Positions 24,332 through 33,454 are shown, numbered from the stretch's first letter. The stretch: DNA of 64,000 nt from Alphaproteobacteria bacterium (GCA_030426465.1 JAUHYK010000006.1:23860-87859); one strand, 5' to 3'. Made by a program: numbers and translations. The notes: generated from the sequence alone by a model not told the origin.

Positions 24332-25842
24332 CGGTAGGCGAGCGCCGCGAACTCACACAAGAGCGGCCGTGTCTCACGCGGGTCGATAATGTCTTCCACA
24401 AGGAAATGTTCCGCCGTGCGGAATGGCGATGTCACCTGCGCAAGGCGCGCCTTGATTTCGTTGAGCGCCGCAGCAGGATCTTCAGCCTTTTCAAGCTCTG
24501 ATTTGTAGGCGACCTCAACCCCGCCCTCCATCGGCAAGGAGCCCCAGTCACCCGACGGCCAGGCGAAGCGATATTGAAAGCGCGTGTGATCGGACATGGC
24601 GGCGCCGGCGACGCCGTAAGCCTTGCGGATGATCACCGTCGCCCAGGGAATGGTCGCGTCGTAAATGGCGTTCATGGCGTCGACGCCGCGCCGGATGGTG
24701 GCGGCGCGCTCAGCCTCAAGCCCGATCATGAAGCCGGGATTGTCCACGAGGTGAATGACCGGCAGGCGAAACAACTCCGCTAGCTGAACAAACCGCCGCG
24801 CCTTTTCCGCCGTATCCGACGTCCACGATCCGCCCAAAAATGTCGGGTCGGAGGCGAGCACCGCGACCGGCCAGCCGTCAAAGCGCGCAAAGGCCGTGAT
24901 CGCCGCGCGGCCCCAGCGCTTGCCCATTTCAAAAACGCTACCTTTGTCAGCGACCATCTCCAAAATCTTGCGCATGGAATAGGCTTCACGCTTGCTTTCC
25001 GGCACGGCGGAAAGGAGCGCTTTTTCTTTGCGGTCCGGTCGGTCGCCTGTGTCCAGGCGTTCCGGCGGCGCGCCCGCATAGGAGGGGAGATAGGAAAGAA
25101 ATGCACGAGCCATGGCGAAGGCCTGGTCTTCACTTTCGGCCTCGTCATCGATGACGCCATTGCGCGCATGAATATCCGCGCCGCCGAGCTGTTCCTTGTC
25201 GAGATTTTCGCCCGTCCCGAGACCGGACACGACTGCAGGCCCGGCGGTAAAAATCTGCGAGAGCCCGCGCACCATCACCGAATAATGGGAGGCGACCATG
25301 CGCGCTGCCCCGAGCCCCGCTGTCGGTCCCAGCGCCAGCGCCACCACGGGAACGGTTTTCAGATTCTTGACCACATGTTCCCAGCCGGGAACGAATGGCA
25401 CATAGGTAAAGCCCATCTCCTCCAGCATTTTGACGGACCCGCCACCGCCCGTACCGTCAATCATGCGGATCAAAGGCAGACGAAGTTCGTGCGCCATCTG
25501 TTCGGCCATGGCGAATTTGCGATGAATGGCTGCGTCCGCCGCCCCGCCGCGCACAGTGAAATCGTCTGCGCTGGCGACAACCGGCGCGTCGTGAATGCGC
25601 CCTCGCCCGAAGATGAAATTTGAAGGAGAAAAGTCCGTCAGCTCGCCTTGCGCATCATAACGCCCGCGTCCCGCAATCTTGCCGAATTCGCGAAAAGAGT
25701 TTTCATCCAGGAGACGGCGAAGACGCTCACGCGCATCAAGCTTGCCGCGCCCATGCTGTCGCGCGACTTTTTCCGCCCCGCCCATCTTTTCGGCGAGCGC
25801 TGCGCGACGTTTTAAATCTTCAAGTTCTTTTTCCCAAGCCAT
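24325..25842 (-). CDS. Acyl-CoA carboxylase beta (carboxyltransferase) subunit
   Basis: This 505-residue protein transfers CO2 from carboxybiotin to an acyl-CoA. The N-terminal crotonase-like domain has RIHDAPVVASADDFTVRGGA and MIDGTGGGGSVKMLEEMGF. The C-terminal half has GSWTSDTAEKARRFVQLAELFRLPVIHLVDNPGFMIGLEAER, then GVAGAAMS. Length and layout suit propionyl- or methylcrotonyl-type enzymes, but the exact acyl-CoA is unclear. No biotin carboxylase alpha subunit is in the window, so the partner must be elsewhere. Confidence 0.88.
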   Translation of the reverse strand: MAWEKELEDLKRRAALAEKMGGAEKVARQHGRGKLDARERLRRLLDENSFREFGKIAGRGRYDAQGELTDFSPSNFIFGRGRIHDAPVVASADDFTVRGGAADAAIHRKFAMAEQMAHELRLPLIRMIDGTGGGGSVKMLEEMGFTYVPFVPGWEHVVKNLKTVPVVALALGPTAGLGAARMVASHYSVMVRGLSQIFTAGPAVVSGLGTGENLDKEQLGGADIHARNGVIDDEAESEDQAFAMARAFLSYLPSYAGAPPERLDTGDRPDRKEKALLSAVPESKREAYSMRKILEMVADKGSVFEMGKRWGRAAITAFARFDGWPVAVLASDPTFLGGSWTSDTAEKARRFVQLAELFRLPVIHLVDNPGFMIGLEAERAATIRRGVDAMNAIYDATIPWATVIIRKAYGVAGAAMSDHTRFQYRFAWPSGDWGSLPMEGGVEVAYKSELEKAEDPAAALNEIKARLAQVTSPFRTAEHFLVEDIIDPRETRPLLCEFAALAYRQ

Positions 25843-25901
25843 GGCGCAACTGTAAGCGCCGCCGCAGCTTCGTAAAGCGCGAAAAGCAGAACAGACACCA
25901 A

Positions 25902-27422
25902 TCAGGTGTTTTTATATTCATGGGGCGCCTTTGGGCGGCGCTTGGCGAGCAATTCGTCCAGCGGCACGGACGTTCCGTCCGCTTGTTGAATGCGCACATG
26001 TATGGTCTTGAGCGCACGGGCGTGCGGCGCGCCGCAAGAGTGCGCGATCATCGCCACATCCTTGCGCATCTTCTCCACATAGTTCGCGACGTTTTTCGCT
26101 TTCACTTTCGGATCGAGGCCGCTTTGCAAGTGCTTTTTGTGCGTCGTGACGCCAGTGGGGCAATTATTGGTGTGACACCGCATGGCCTGAATGCAGCCAA
26201 TGGAAAACATGAAGCCGCGCGCCGTGTTCACCACGTCGGCCCCGGCGCAATAGGCCCAGGCGACCTCCGCCGGCGTCACCAGCTTGCCTGATGCAATCAC
26301 CTTGATGCGTTGTCGAAGCCCGCGACGCTCGAGAATATCGGTCAACATGGGCAATGCCTGTTTCAACGGCAGACCCACATTATCCATCAGCGACATCGGC
26401 GCGGCGCCGGTGCCGCCATCGCCGCCATCAAGGGTGATGAAGTCGGGCGCCGACTCTATCCCGCGACGCTCAATCGCGTCACACAAATCGTCGACCCAAC
26501 CATAAGCGCCCATCACCGTTTTAAAACCGGTTGGCAATTGCGACACGCGCCGGACACGATCGATAAAATCGAGCAGCTCTTCCACATTGTCGATTTCCGG
26601 GTGACGGTTGGGAGAGATCGACGGCTTGCCCACGGGGATGTGCCGGATCTTCGCGATTTCTCTCGTGACTTTGACGCCGGGCAAGATGCCCCCCTTGCCG
26701 GGTTTTGCGCCCTGCGCCAGTTTCACTTCAATCATTTTTACAGACGAATGAGCGGCGATTGTCGCAAGCTTGGCGTCATCGAGCATGCCCGCATCGTCGC
26801 GGCAGCCATATTTCGCCGTGCCCATCTGAAAGACAATGTCACAGCCCCCCTCCAGATGATAGGGCGCCAGACCGCCCTCGCCCGTATTCATATAACAGCC
26901 CGCGAGCGCGGCGCCGCGCGACAGCGCCTGCACGGCCGGCTTCGACAAAGACCCGTAACTCATGGCCGAAACATTGATCACCGACGGCGCCAGATAGGGA
27001 TTTGGCGTGTACGGACCGAATTCCACCGCCGGCGGATCGGTGGCTTCTTCATCCAGGCGCGGAAAGGCGCAATTGATAAAAATCGGGCAGCCGACAAGGG
27101 TCAGATTGCGTGTCGAGCCAAAAGGATGAGTGTTGTTTTTTCCTTTGGCGGATTTGTAGATCCAGTCGCGCTCGGCGCGGTTGAACGGCATTTCCTCGCG
27201 ATCGAGCGCAAAGAAATATTGCCGAAAGAATTCTCCGAGCCGCGTAAAGAGATCGCGGAAGCGTCCGATCACCGGGTAATTATGACGAACCGCATCGCGT
27301 GACTGCGACTTGTCGGAAAAATACATGACGATGACAGCGAGCACCGTGATCCCGACAACAAAAATGAAAATCGTCGACAGAAGCTCCAGCCCCGTCATCG
27401 TAACTCTGGTAAGTAAATCCAT
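25902..27422 (-). CDS. Membrane-anchored FMN-binding glutamate-synthase-family protein
   Basis: This 506-residue protein matches the FMN/Fe-S half of glutamate synthase (GltB-like). An N-terminal helix (LELLSTIFIFVVGITVLAVIVMYF, about 13-36) anchors it to the membrane. The TIM-barrel motifs ISPNRHPEIDNVEELLDFID, DFITLDGGDGGTGAAP and IKVIASGKLVTPAEVAWAYCAGAD fit FMN binding, and the three cysteines in GCIQAMRCHTNNCPTG (C-x5-C-x4-C) fit a 3Fe-4S cluster. The glutaminase domain is absent, so it probably reduces another donor or acceptor. No GltD partner is nearby. Confidence 0.87.
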   Translation of the reverse strand: MDLLTRVTMTGLELLSTIFIFVVGITVLAVIVMYFSDKSQSRDAVRHNYPVIGRFRDLFTRLGEFFRQYFFALDREEMPFNRAERDWIYKSAKGKNNTHPFGSTRNLTLVGCPIFINCAFPRLDEEATDPPAVEFGPYTPNPYLAPSVINVSAMSYGSLSKPAVQALSRGAALAGCYMNTGEGGLAPYHLEGGCDIVFQMGTAKYGCRDDAGMLDDAKLATIAAHSSVKMIEVKLAQGAKPGKGGILPGVKVTREIAKIRHIPVGKPSISPNRHPEIDNVEELLDFIDRVRRVSQLPTGFKTVMGAYGWVDDLCDAIERRGIESAPDFITLDGGDGGTGAAPMSLMDNVGLPLKQALPMLTDILERRGLRQRIKVIASGKLVTPAEVAWAYCAGADVVNTARGFMFSIGCIQAMRCHTNNCPTGVTTHKKHLQSGLDPKVKAKNVANYVEKMRKDVAMIAHSCGAPHARALKTIHVRIQQADGTSVPLDELLAKRRPKAPHEYKNT

Positions 27423-27537
27423 GACCCTCGCCCTCTTATAAATCTGGCGCGAGCCTTATCCTCTATGTTTTCGCGGTGAAAGCCAATCGGCGCACCGCTG
27501 TAGAAAAAGTGATGCGCCGTGAGCTTTCCGGTGCGGC

Positions 27538-29118
27538 CTACTCAGCCGCTTCGGCCTTTTGCGCCGGCGTCCAGCGAAGAACCGGGTGGCGCGCCGCCGC
27601 CGTTTCATCGAGCCTGCGACGCGGCGCGTAAACCGGCGCCGCCTTGAAGGCGTCCGCCTCGCCCGCTTTGGCGCGTTTCGCAAGGCTCAGCATCGCGCCG
27701 CAAAAAAGATCAAGCTCGCGTTTGGATTCAGACTCTGTTGGCTCGATCAGCATGGCGCCATGGACGACCAGCGGAAAATACATGGTCATGGGGTGATACC
27801 CCTCGTCGATCATGGCTTTCGCAAAATCGATGGTCTCAACGCCCGTGTCTTTCAGGAACCGGTCATCAAACAACGCTTCATGCATGCAATGACCTTCAAA
27901 GGCCGGCGTCATTTCGGTCTTGAGCCGCGCAAGCACATAATTCGCGTTGAGGACGGCGTCTTCCGACGCCTGGCGCACGCCATCCTTGCCGTGGCTCATC
28001 ATGTAGGAGAGCGCGCGCACGAACATGCCCATCTGGCCATGGAACGCGGTGAGGCGGCCGAGGCTTTCGACGCTCTCGCCCTCCGCTTTCGCCGCGCGGC
28101 GGGTCTCCACAAGGCTGTATTTTCCGTCTTCGCAGATGACATAAGGCACCGGCGCGAACGGCGCGAGCGCCTCCGATAAAACCGTTGGGCCGGAACCCGG
28201 ACCGCCGCCGCCGTGAGGCGTCGAAAAGGTCTTGTGCAGATTGATATGCATGGCGTCGACGCCAAGATCGCCGGGCCGCACTTTCCCTGCAATGGCGTTG
28301 AAGTTCGCGCCGTCGCAATAGAAATAGCCGCCCGCCTCATGCACCGCGTCGGCGATGGCGCGAATGTCGCGCTCAAAAAGTCCGCAAGTATTGGGATTGG
28401 TCACCATGATCCCGGCGATGTCGTCGCCCAGCTTCGCTTTCAGCGCTTCCAGATCGACCCGCCCGGTTTTGTCGGCGGGAATATTCTCCACCGTAAAACC
28501 GCATTGCACTGCAGTCGCGGGGTTCGTGCCATGGGCGGATTCCGGCGCCAGCACGCGCTTGCGCTTTCCCGCTTCTCCGCGCGCTTCGAGCGCCGCCTTG
28601 ATCGCCATCATGCCGCAAAGCTCGCCATGCGCGCCGGCTTTTGGCGACATGGCGACAGCGGGCATACCGGTCAATTCTTTCAGCCAAAAAGCGAGCGTGT
28701 CGATCAGTTCAAGCGCGCCCTGCACTGCGCTTTCCGGCGCCAGCGGGTGAAGATCGCCGAAACCGGGCAGCCGCGCCATTTTCTCATTGAGGCGCGGATT
28801 GTGTTTCATGGTGCATGACCCGAGCGGGAACGGCCCCATGTCGATGGCGTAGTTCTTTTGGCTGAGACGCACGAAGTGGCGCATGGTCTCGGGCTCGGAA
28901 AGCCCCGGCAGTCCGATGTCGCTCTTGCGGTCGAGGCCACCCAAGCGGTTTGCATTTGATGCCGGTTCCGGCAGATCGACGCCGGTCTGCTCAAAAGAGC
29001 CGATCTCGAAGGACAACGCTTCTTCGATCTGCAGCGCCTTGTTGCCGGTGAAGGTTTTCACATTGCTTGCGGTCGCTTCGCCCGCACCAGTGGGGCGGCC
29101 TTGATTGTTCATGGTCAT
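27538..29118 (-). CDS. gcvPB: Glycine dehydrogenase (decarboxylating) subunit 2
   Basis: This is the second half of the P-protein (526 residues), the PLP-dependent subunit that decarboxylates glycine and hands the aminomethyl group to GcvH. The PLP lysine is Lys296 in INLHKTFSTPHGGGGPG, followed by the Gly-rich loop. N-terminal DMGPFPLGSCTMKHNPRLNEKM fits the family. The ATG at 29118 overlaps the stop of the upstream unknown gene (ATGA), and the ribosome site (GGTGAAG) lies inside that gene's last codons. The alternative start is ATG 29112. Confidence 0.94.
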   Translation of the reverse strand: MTMNNQGRPTGAGEATASNVKTFTGNKALQIEEALSFEIGSFEQTGVDLPEPASNANRLGGLDRKSDIGLPGLSEPETMRHFVRLSQKNYAIDMGPFPLGSCTMKHNPRLNEKMARLPGFGDLHPLAPESAVQGALELIDTLAFWLKELTGMPAVAMSPKAGAHGELCGMMAIKAALEARGEAGKRKRVLAPESAHGTNPATAVQCGFTVENIPADKTGRVDLEALKAKLGDDIAGIMVTNPNTCGLFERDIRAIADAVHEAGGYFYCDGANFNAIAGKVRPGDLGVDAMHINLHKTFSTPHGGGGPGSGPTVLSEALAPFAPVPYVICEDGKYSLVETRRAAKAEGESVESLGRLTAFHGQMGMFVRALSYMMSHGKDGVRQASEDAVLNANYVLARLKTEMTPAFEGHCMHEALFDDRFLKDTGVETIDFAKAMIDEGYHPMTMYFPLVVHGAMLIEPTESESKRELDLFCGAMLSLAKRAKAGEADAFKAAPVYAPRRRLDETAAARHPVLRWTPAQKAEAAE

Positions 29119-29699
29119 TCTACTTCACCAAAGTTCAAAGTTCTTTCCTCACCGCCAGATGAGTCTTGATCCAGAGGCACACAAATGGGACCGAGCGGAT
29201 AGCTTCTATGAAAACGATCTTCGGATATGATTATCGATGTGCGCACCCTCTCATCGTAATATTTCCCCGAGCTCAAACACTTTTGGCGTGCTTCTTTCGA
29301 ACGTTCCTTCAAAACCCCTGTAATGTTGATTCCAAGCGTTCCATCAAATTGCGAACGACGATTATCGCCATCCACAGCAACACCACAGGCAAAACTCAAA
29401 ACGACATTTCCATAGGGCTCTAGCAAGTCGTGCACAGCATCAAAAAGCGCCGCCGAAACGGGAGTTTCATTTTTTCTAAGGCCTACTAGCGAGACGTCTT
29501 TGGAGAAATCAGATCCGGAAACGTCGCCTGACTCAGTCCGAGCGATCGACAAAGAATACTGGTCGTCCCCACATGCGACAGTATATTGCGCAACCACATT
29601 TTCTGATGGCCTACCACTCCAACGACACTCGGAAACATTCGAGTTTGCATCACAATCAAACTGCGCTGTAGCAAGCATCAATAATGCAAACTCTAACAT
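29115..29699 (-). CDS. Hypothetical protein inside the gcv operon
   Basis: I do not recognise this 194-residue protein. The start MLEFALLMLATA looks like a short signal peptide, and six cysteines (16, 25, 43, 105, 141, 173) could form three disulphides, suggesting an exported, folded protein. It is flanked tightly by gcvPA (2 nt before) and gcvPB (4-nt overlap after), so it would be co-translated with the glycine cleavage system. Its composition is richer in A/T and its codons differ from the neighbours. Whether it helps the P-protein or is a recent insertion is unknown. Confidence 0.6.
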   Translation of the reverse strand: MLEFALLMLATAQFDCDANSNVSECRWSGRPSENVVAQYTVACGDDQYSLSIARTESGDVSGSDFSKDVSLVGLRKNETPVSAALFDAVHDLLEPYGNVVLSFACGVAVDGDNRRSQFDGTLGINITGVLKERSKEARQKCLSSGKYYDERVRTSIIISEDRFHRSYPLGPICVPLDQDSSGGEERTLNFGEVE

Positions 29700-29701
29700 T
29701 G

Positions 29702-31042
29702 TCAGAGCGCCCCCGCGAGCTTCGATGAAAATGTCTTGATATCCTCATCCGTCACACACTCCGTCGCGGCGACGATCAGTAGATTGTGGGCTTCTTTGTC
29801 ATGCGGCCACAGGCGCGCGCCGGGCACGCCCGCAAGGACGCCTTCCTCCGCAAGCTGATCGACAACTCCAGATGCGTCTTTCGACAGGCGCAGGGTGAAT
29901 TCGTTGAAATAGGATTTATTGACCACTTCGACGCCGTTGACTTGTCCTAGCGCGTCGGCGGTTTTGCACGCCGCTTCATGATTGAGCATTGCAAGTTTTT
30001 GCAAACCCGCCTCCCCAAGCAGCGTCATATGGATCGTGAAAGCGAGGGTGCACAGGCCGGAATTGGTGCAGATGTTCGACGTCGCCTTATCGCGGCGAAT
30101 GTGCTGTTCACGGGTCGACAATGTCAAAACGAAACCGCGTTTGCCTTCGGCGTCCGTTGTTTCGCCGCAAAGACGCCCCGGCATATTGCGGATATATTTC
30201 TGGCGGGTTGCAAACAGGCCCACATAAGGGCCGCCGAAATTGAGGCCGTTGCCGATGGACTGGCCTTCGCCAACGACAATATCGGCGCCCATTTCGCCGG
30301 GGCTTTTCAAGGCGCCGAAGGAAATCGCCTCGGTCACCACCGCGACGAGCATTGCGCCATGCGCGTGCGCGGCCTCTGCAATCGGCGTCAGATCGCGGAC
30401 ATTGCCGAACACATCCGGCGACTGAACGATGACGCAGGCGGTTTCGTCATCGATTTGCGATGCGATGTCTTCAGACGCATCCACATCAATGGGCGCCTGC
30501 GCGACAGTTGCGTCCACCAGCTCAAGATTGGTGCGCGTCACCGCGCCGTAATGCGGGTGAAGTCCGCCGGAAAGCAGCACCTTGTTTTTCTTGGTGACGC
30601 GCCGGGCCATCAACGCCGCCTCGGCGCAACCGGTCGAACCGTCATACATGGAGGCGTTTGCAACCTCCATGCCTGTGAGCGCGGCAACCTGCGTCTGGAA
30701 CTCAAACAGATACTGCAACGTGCCTTGCGCGATTTCCGGCTGGTATGGCGTGTAAGCGGTCAGAAATTCCGAGCGCTGAATGATGTGATCCACCGTCGCC
30801 GGGATATGGTGTTTATAAGCGCCGGCGCCAATAAAACACGGCCCCGCCCCGGCCGCCCGGTTTTTTGCCGCCATTACCCCGAGCGCGCGCTCCACTTCCA
30901 TCTCGCCCATATGATCAGGGAGATCGAATTTGGCGTTCAGGGCGTCCTTCGGCACATCAGAAAATAGCGCGTCGATATTCGATACGCCGATGGCTTTCAG
31001 CATCGCCTGCCGGTCGATGTCGTTATGGGGCAAATATCGCAT
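29702..31042 (-). CDS. gcvPA: Glycine dehydrogenase (decarboxylating) subunit 1
   Basis: This is the N-terminal half of the split P-protein (446 residues). It has [31 protein letters not shown] at the start, [41 protein letters not shown] after it, and [15 protein letters not shown] in the middle, all typical of GcvPA. I use the ATG at 31042, because the codon before it is TTG. AAAGGAATG precedes it. Together with GcvPB it forms an alpha2beta2 decarboxylase. The order T-H-PA-(unknown)-PB is otherwise standard for split P-proteins. Confidence 0.94.
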   Translation of the reverse strand: MRYLPHNDIDRQAMLKAIGVSNIDALFSDVPKDALNAKFDLPDHMGEMEVERALGVMAAKNRAAGAGPCFIGAGAYKHHIPATVDHIIQRSEFLTAYTPYQPEIAQGTLQYLFEFQTQVAALTGMEVANASMYDGSTGCAEAALMARRVTKKNKVLLSGGLHPHYGAVTRTNLELVDATVAQAPIDVDASEDIASQIDDETACVIVQSPDVFGNVRDLTPIAEAAHAHGAMLVAVVTEAISFGALKSPGEMGADIVVGEGQSIGNGLNFGGPYVGLFATRQKYIRNMPGRLCGETTDAEGKRGFVLTLSTREQHIRRDKATSNICTNSGLCTLAFTIHMTLLGEAGLQKLAMLNHEAACKTADALGQVNGVEVVNKSYFNEFTLRLSKDASGVVDQLAEEGVLAGVPGARLWPHDKEAHNLLIVAATECVTDEDIKTFSSKLAGAL

Positions 31043-31072
31043 CAAACATTCCTTTTATCGCCGTACAACAGC

Positions 31073-31444
31073 TTACGAATTGCCTGCAAAGTCCTTGTAG
31101 GCGCCTTCATCCATCAGCGCGTCGATCTCCGCCGGGTTCGACGGTTTGATCTTTACAAACCAGGCGGCGCCTTGCGGATCTTCATTTACTTTTGCGGGCT
31201 CATCGACGATGGCGTTGTTGACCTCAACAACGTCGCCAGAAATCGGCGCATAGACATCGGAAGCGGCTTTCACCGATTCAACGACGGCCATTTCATCGCC
31301 CTTCGCAAAGGTCTTGCCCACTTCCGGCAATTCTACAAAGACGACGTCTCCCAGTTGTTCCGCCGCGTGAGCGCTGACGCCGATGACATAGACATCGCCT
31401 TCAGACTTCAGCCATTCATGGTCTTCGGTGTATTTTACAGTCAT
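31073..31444 (-). CDS. gcvH: Glycine cleavage system H protein
   Basis: This 123-residue lipoyl carrier shuttles the aminomethyl group from P- to T-protein. The lipoylated residue is Lys59, in the [15 protein letters not shown] turn. The N-terminal [35 protein letters not shown] and the C-terminal [26 protein letters not shown] are typical. GGAGAGAG precedes ATG 31444. It lies 9 nt downstream of gcvT and 30 nt upstream of gcvPA in the riboswitch-controlled operon. Confidence 0.96.
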   Translation of the reverse strand: MTVKYTEDHEWLKSEGDVYVIGVSAHAAEQLGDVVFVELPEVGKTFAKGDEMAVVESVKAASDVYAPISGDVVEVNNAIVDEPAKVNEDPQGAAWFVKIKPSNPAEIDALMDEGAYKDFAGNS

Positions 31445-31453
31445 TGCTCTCTC

Positions 31454-32629
31454 CTAACCGCGATAATATCTGTGTGGCGTAAACGGCATGTCGGCGACCA
31501 CCGCGGGCAGCGGCTTTCCGCGCACAATCAAATTCACCTGTGTTCCCGTTTTTGCATGTTCGGCGTCGACATAGCCCATGGCGACGGGCGCGCCGACGCT
31601 GGGCCCAAAACCACCTGACGTCACAGCGCCGATGGTTTTTCCATCCGTAGACTGAATTTCCGCCCCTTCGCGAGCGGGCGCCCGGCCTTCAGGACGCAGC
31701 CCCACGCGCAGCCTTTTCGGCCCTTCGGCAAGTTCACGCTGAATGCGGGCGGCGCCCGGAAAGCCGCCTTCCGCGCGGCGGCGCTTGCCGACCGCAAAAC
31801 TGATATTGCCTTCAATGGGCGATGTTTCCGACGTCAGATCGTGACCATAGAGACAAAGCCCGGCTTCAAGGCGCAAGGAATCGCGGGCGCCAAGGCCGAC
31901 GGGCTCGACTTCCGGCGCTGCAAGTAACGCTCTGGTCAACAATTCCGCATGGGTGTCCGGCACAGAAATCTCGAAGCCGTCCTCACCGGTGTAGCCGAGG
32001 CGGTTGACGACGATGAAGGCTTGATCGTCAGACGCCGGCCAAAAATGCGGCCGCGCAGTCATAAACGGCTGATCGATACTTCCGGGAACCAGCCTATTGA
32101 CGACTTCAGCTGCTTTCGGACCTTGCACGGCGATCAACGCGCGGTTCGTCATGACCTCCAGCGTCGCCACACCTTGAAGTTTTTCATGGATGAGCGCGAA
32201 GTCGTGTTCCTTCATGGCGGCGTTAACGACCAGCGACAACATGCCCTGAAACTGATCAAAAAAAAGACGGGTGATCATCAAATCGTCGAGGACGCCGCCC
32301 TCCTCCGACAACAAAACCGTGTAGCGAACACTACCTTTTTTCAGATTTTTGATATCGCCGGGAACAAGGGCCTCAATAGCGGAGGCGATTTTCTCATGGG
32401 CCTCATCGGTTCCAAGCTTCGCTTCTGTCGTGCGCAGATACGCTTGCCCCATATGAGAGACATCGAAAAGACCAGCCCTTTCGCGCGTATGCAAATGTTC
32501 TTTTAGGACGCCTGCAGGATATTGCACCGGCATCGCATAGCCGGCGAACTCCACCATCTTGGCGCCAAGCGACGAATGCAGATCATAGAGAGGTGTTGTT
32601 TTCAGCGTGCTGTGATCGTTGGCCGACAT
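31454..32629 (-). CDS. gcvT: Aminomethyltransferase (glycine cleavage T protein)
   Basis: GcvT moves the aminomethyl carbon to tetrahydrofolate, releasing ammonia. It is 391 residues from ATG 32629 (MSANDHSTLKTTPLYDLHSSLGAKMVEFAGYAMPVQY). Family features are FDVSHMGQ, GSVRYTVLLSEEGGVLDDLMITRL, LGYTGEDGFEIS and the C-terminal KPLPAVVADMPFTPHRYYRG. An in-frame TTG at 32647 was rejected because GGGA before 32629 fits better. It is the first gene of the operon and its leader holds the glycine riboswitch and a terminator-like hairpin. Confidence 0.95.
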   Translation of the reverse strand: MSANDHSTLKTTPLYDLHSSLGAKMVEFAGYAMPVQYPAGVLKEHLHTRERAGLFDVSHMGQAYLRTTEAKLGTDEAHEKIASAIEALVPGDIKNLKKGSVRYTVLLSEEGGVLDDLMITRLFFDQFQGMLSLVVNAAMKEHDFALIHEKLQGVATLEVMTNRALIAVQGPKAAEVVNRLVPGSIDQPFMTARPHFWPASDDQAFIVVNRLGYTGEDGFEISVPDTHAELLTRALLAAPEVEPVGLGARDSLRLEAGLCLYGHDLTSETSPIEGNISFAVGKRRRAEGGFPGAARIQRELAEGPKRLRVGLRPEGRAPAREGAEIQSTDGKTIGAVTSGGFGPSVGAPVAMGYVDAEHAKTGTQVNLIVRGKPLPAVVADMPFTPHRYYRG

Positions 32630-32645
32630 TGAGTTTTCCCATGAC

Positions 32646-32668
32646 AAAATCGCCGCGCTTTACGGCGA
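32646..32668 (-). terminator. Terminator-like hairpin, probable riboswitch expression platform
   Basis: On the minus strand TCGCCG-TAAAGCG-CGGCGA (32668-32650) is a 6-bp stem followed by TTTT (32649-32646), 17 bases before the gcvT ATG and directly after the second glycine aptamer. Position suggests glycine binding decides whether it forms. This is an inference. Confidence 0.55.
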
Positions 32669-32670
32669 CC

Positions 32671-32887
32671 CCGGCTGTCACGGGAACCTGAGAGATTTCG
32701 CAAAAGCTGCGGTCAGAAAACCGCCCGTCTTGCTTACTCCGTCGGTGGAGCAGCGCATCAAATCAGCGCCACCCGCTTTCCAGCCTGTACAGCAACAAGC
32801 GGTCCTTTTGCCTGAGAGTTTCCGGGGCGGTTGCTCCTTCGGCGCCGGCGAAATCTCAAATCACGAGGTCCGCGCGGTCTCTCCCGC
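32671..32887 (-). promoter_or_regulatory. Tandem glycine riboswitch (gcvT leader)
   Basis: On the minus strand two glycine aptamers follow each other. Aptamer I (32887-32799) shows the conserved GGGAGAG entry, GCCGAAGGAGCAA and CTCTCAGGCAAAAGGACCGC. Aptamer II (32792-32671) shows CTGGAAAGCGGG, ACCGACGGAGTAAGC and CTCTCAGGTTCCCGTGACAG, closed by GGCTG/CAGCC. Both read as the known tandem glycine class, which turns on gcv genes when glycine is high. It fills the 32630-32978 gap, the only gene-free stretch over 300 bases, together with a hairpin and a candidate promoter. Confidence 0.92.
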
Positions 32888-32922
32888 ATGCTGCGTGTTC
32901 GCCATAGGTCGAACATGGCGAG

Positions 32923-32950
32923 ACATTAGGCGCGCCGTTTTCAGAGTCAA
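32923..32950 (-). promoter_or_regulatory. Candidate gcv promoter
   Basis: Minus-strand TTGACT (32950-32945) and TAATGT (32928-32923) are separated by 16 bases and lie upstream of the glycine riboswitch, about 30 bp after the end of the zur-like gene. The -10 match is only partial. Confidence 0.4.
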
Positions 32951-32978
32951 TCGGCCTGATAATGACTTGCAGAAAAAC

Positions 32979-33428
32979 TTACGCGACGTTGGCCTTGGTA
33001 ATCGATGCGCAGGCGCTGCAATTGCCTTTGATTTCAAGGCGGGCCGTGTGCATGTCAAAAGCGGCGGCGCGAACGGCCGGCGCAATGTCGGCCTCGACCG
33101 CGATCACCTCAAGCTCCTTAACCGTGGAACAGGTTTCGCAGACAAGAAAAGCCTGCACCACATGCGGGCCTTCATGGTTGCACACGACAAACGCATTCAG
33201 CCCGTCAAGCTTGTGAATATGCCCCTTGGCCTCAAGCCCATCGAGGGCGCGATAGACCGTCATCGGCGCGCGCACCCCGCGCTCCTTTAATCGGTCGAGA
33301 ATTTCATATGCCTTTAGCGGGTCCCTGCTGGCGGCCAGCACGTCCCAGACGAGCTTTTCATTTTTCAGCAACCCTGCGGGGCGTTTGCGGGAGCCCCCCT
33401 CGTCGTGATCATGCGTGTGATTGGCCAC
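32979..33428 (-). CDS. zur: Fur-family regulator, probably Zur
   Basis: This 149-residue winged-helix protein has KAYEILDRLKERGVRAPMTVYRALDGLEAKGHIHKL for DNA binding. Metal-site residues are VVCNHEGPHVVQAFLVCETC (with C97-x2-C100) and GNCSAC (C137-x2-C140), the structural zinc site. The His-rich N-terminus (MANHTHDHDE) may bind zinc. Features such as FLVCETCSTVKELE favour Zur over Fur. The start is GTG with GGAGG 9 nt upstream. A palindromic box with a TATA core precedes the gene, which would fit autoregulation. Confidence 0.82.
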   Translation of the reverse strand: MANHTHDHDEGGSRKRPAGLLKNEKLVWDVLAASRDPLKAYEILDRLKERGVRAPMTVYRALDGLEAKGHIHKLDGLNAFVVCNHEGPHVVQAFLVCETCSTVKELEVIAVEADIAPAVRAAAFDMHTARLEIKGNCSACASITKANVA

Positions 33429-33454
33429 AACTATATCCTCCGTCCGGCTGGGAA

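Noticed and set aside
26310-27302. A 330-codon frame opposite the glutamate-synthase-like gene
   Set aside because: No recognisable domain, and the true gene has FMN and Fe-S motifs in its own frame.
29978-30967. A 329-codon frame opposite gcvPA
   Set aside because: Antisense shadow with basic, unstructured sequence.
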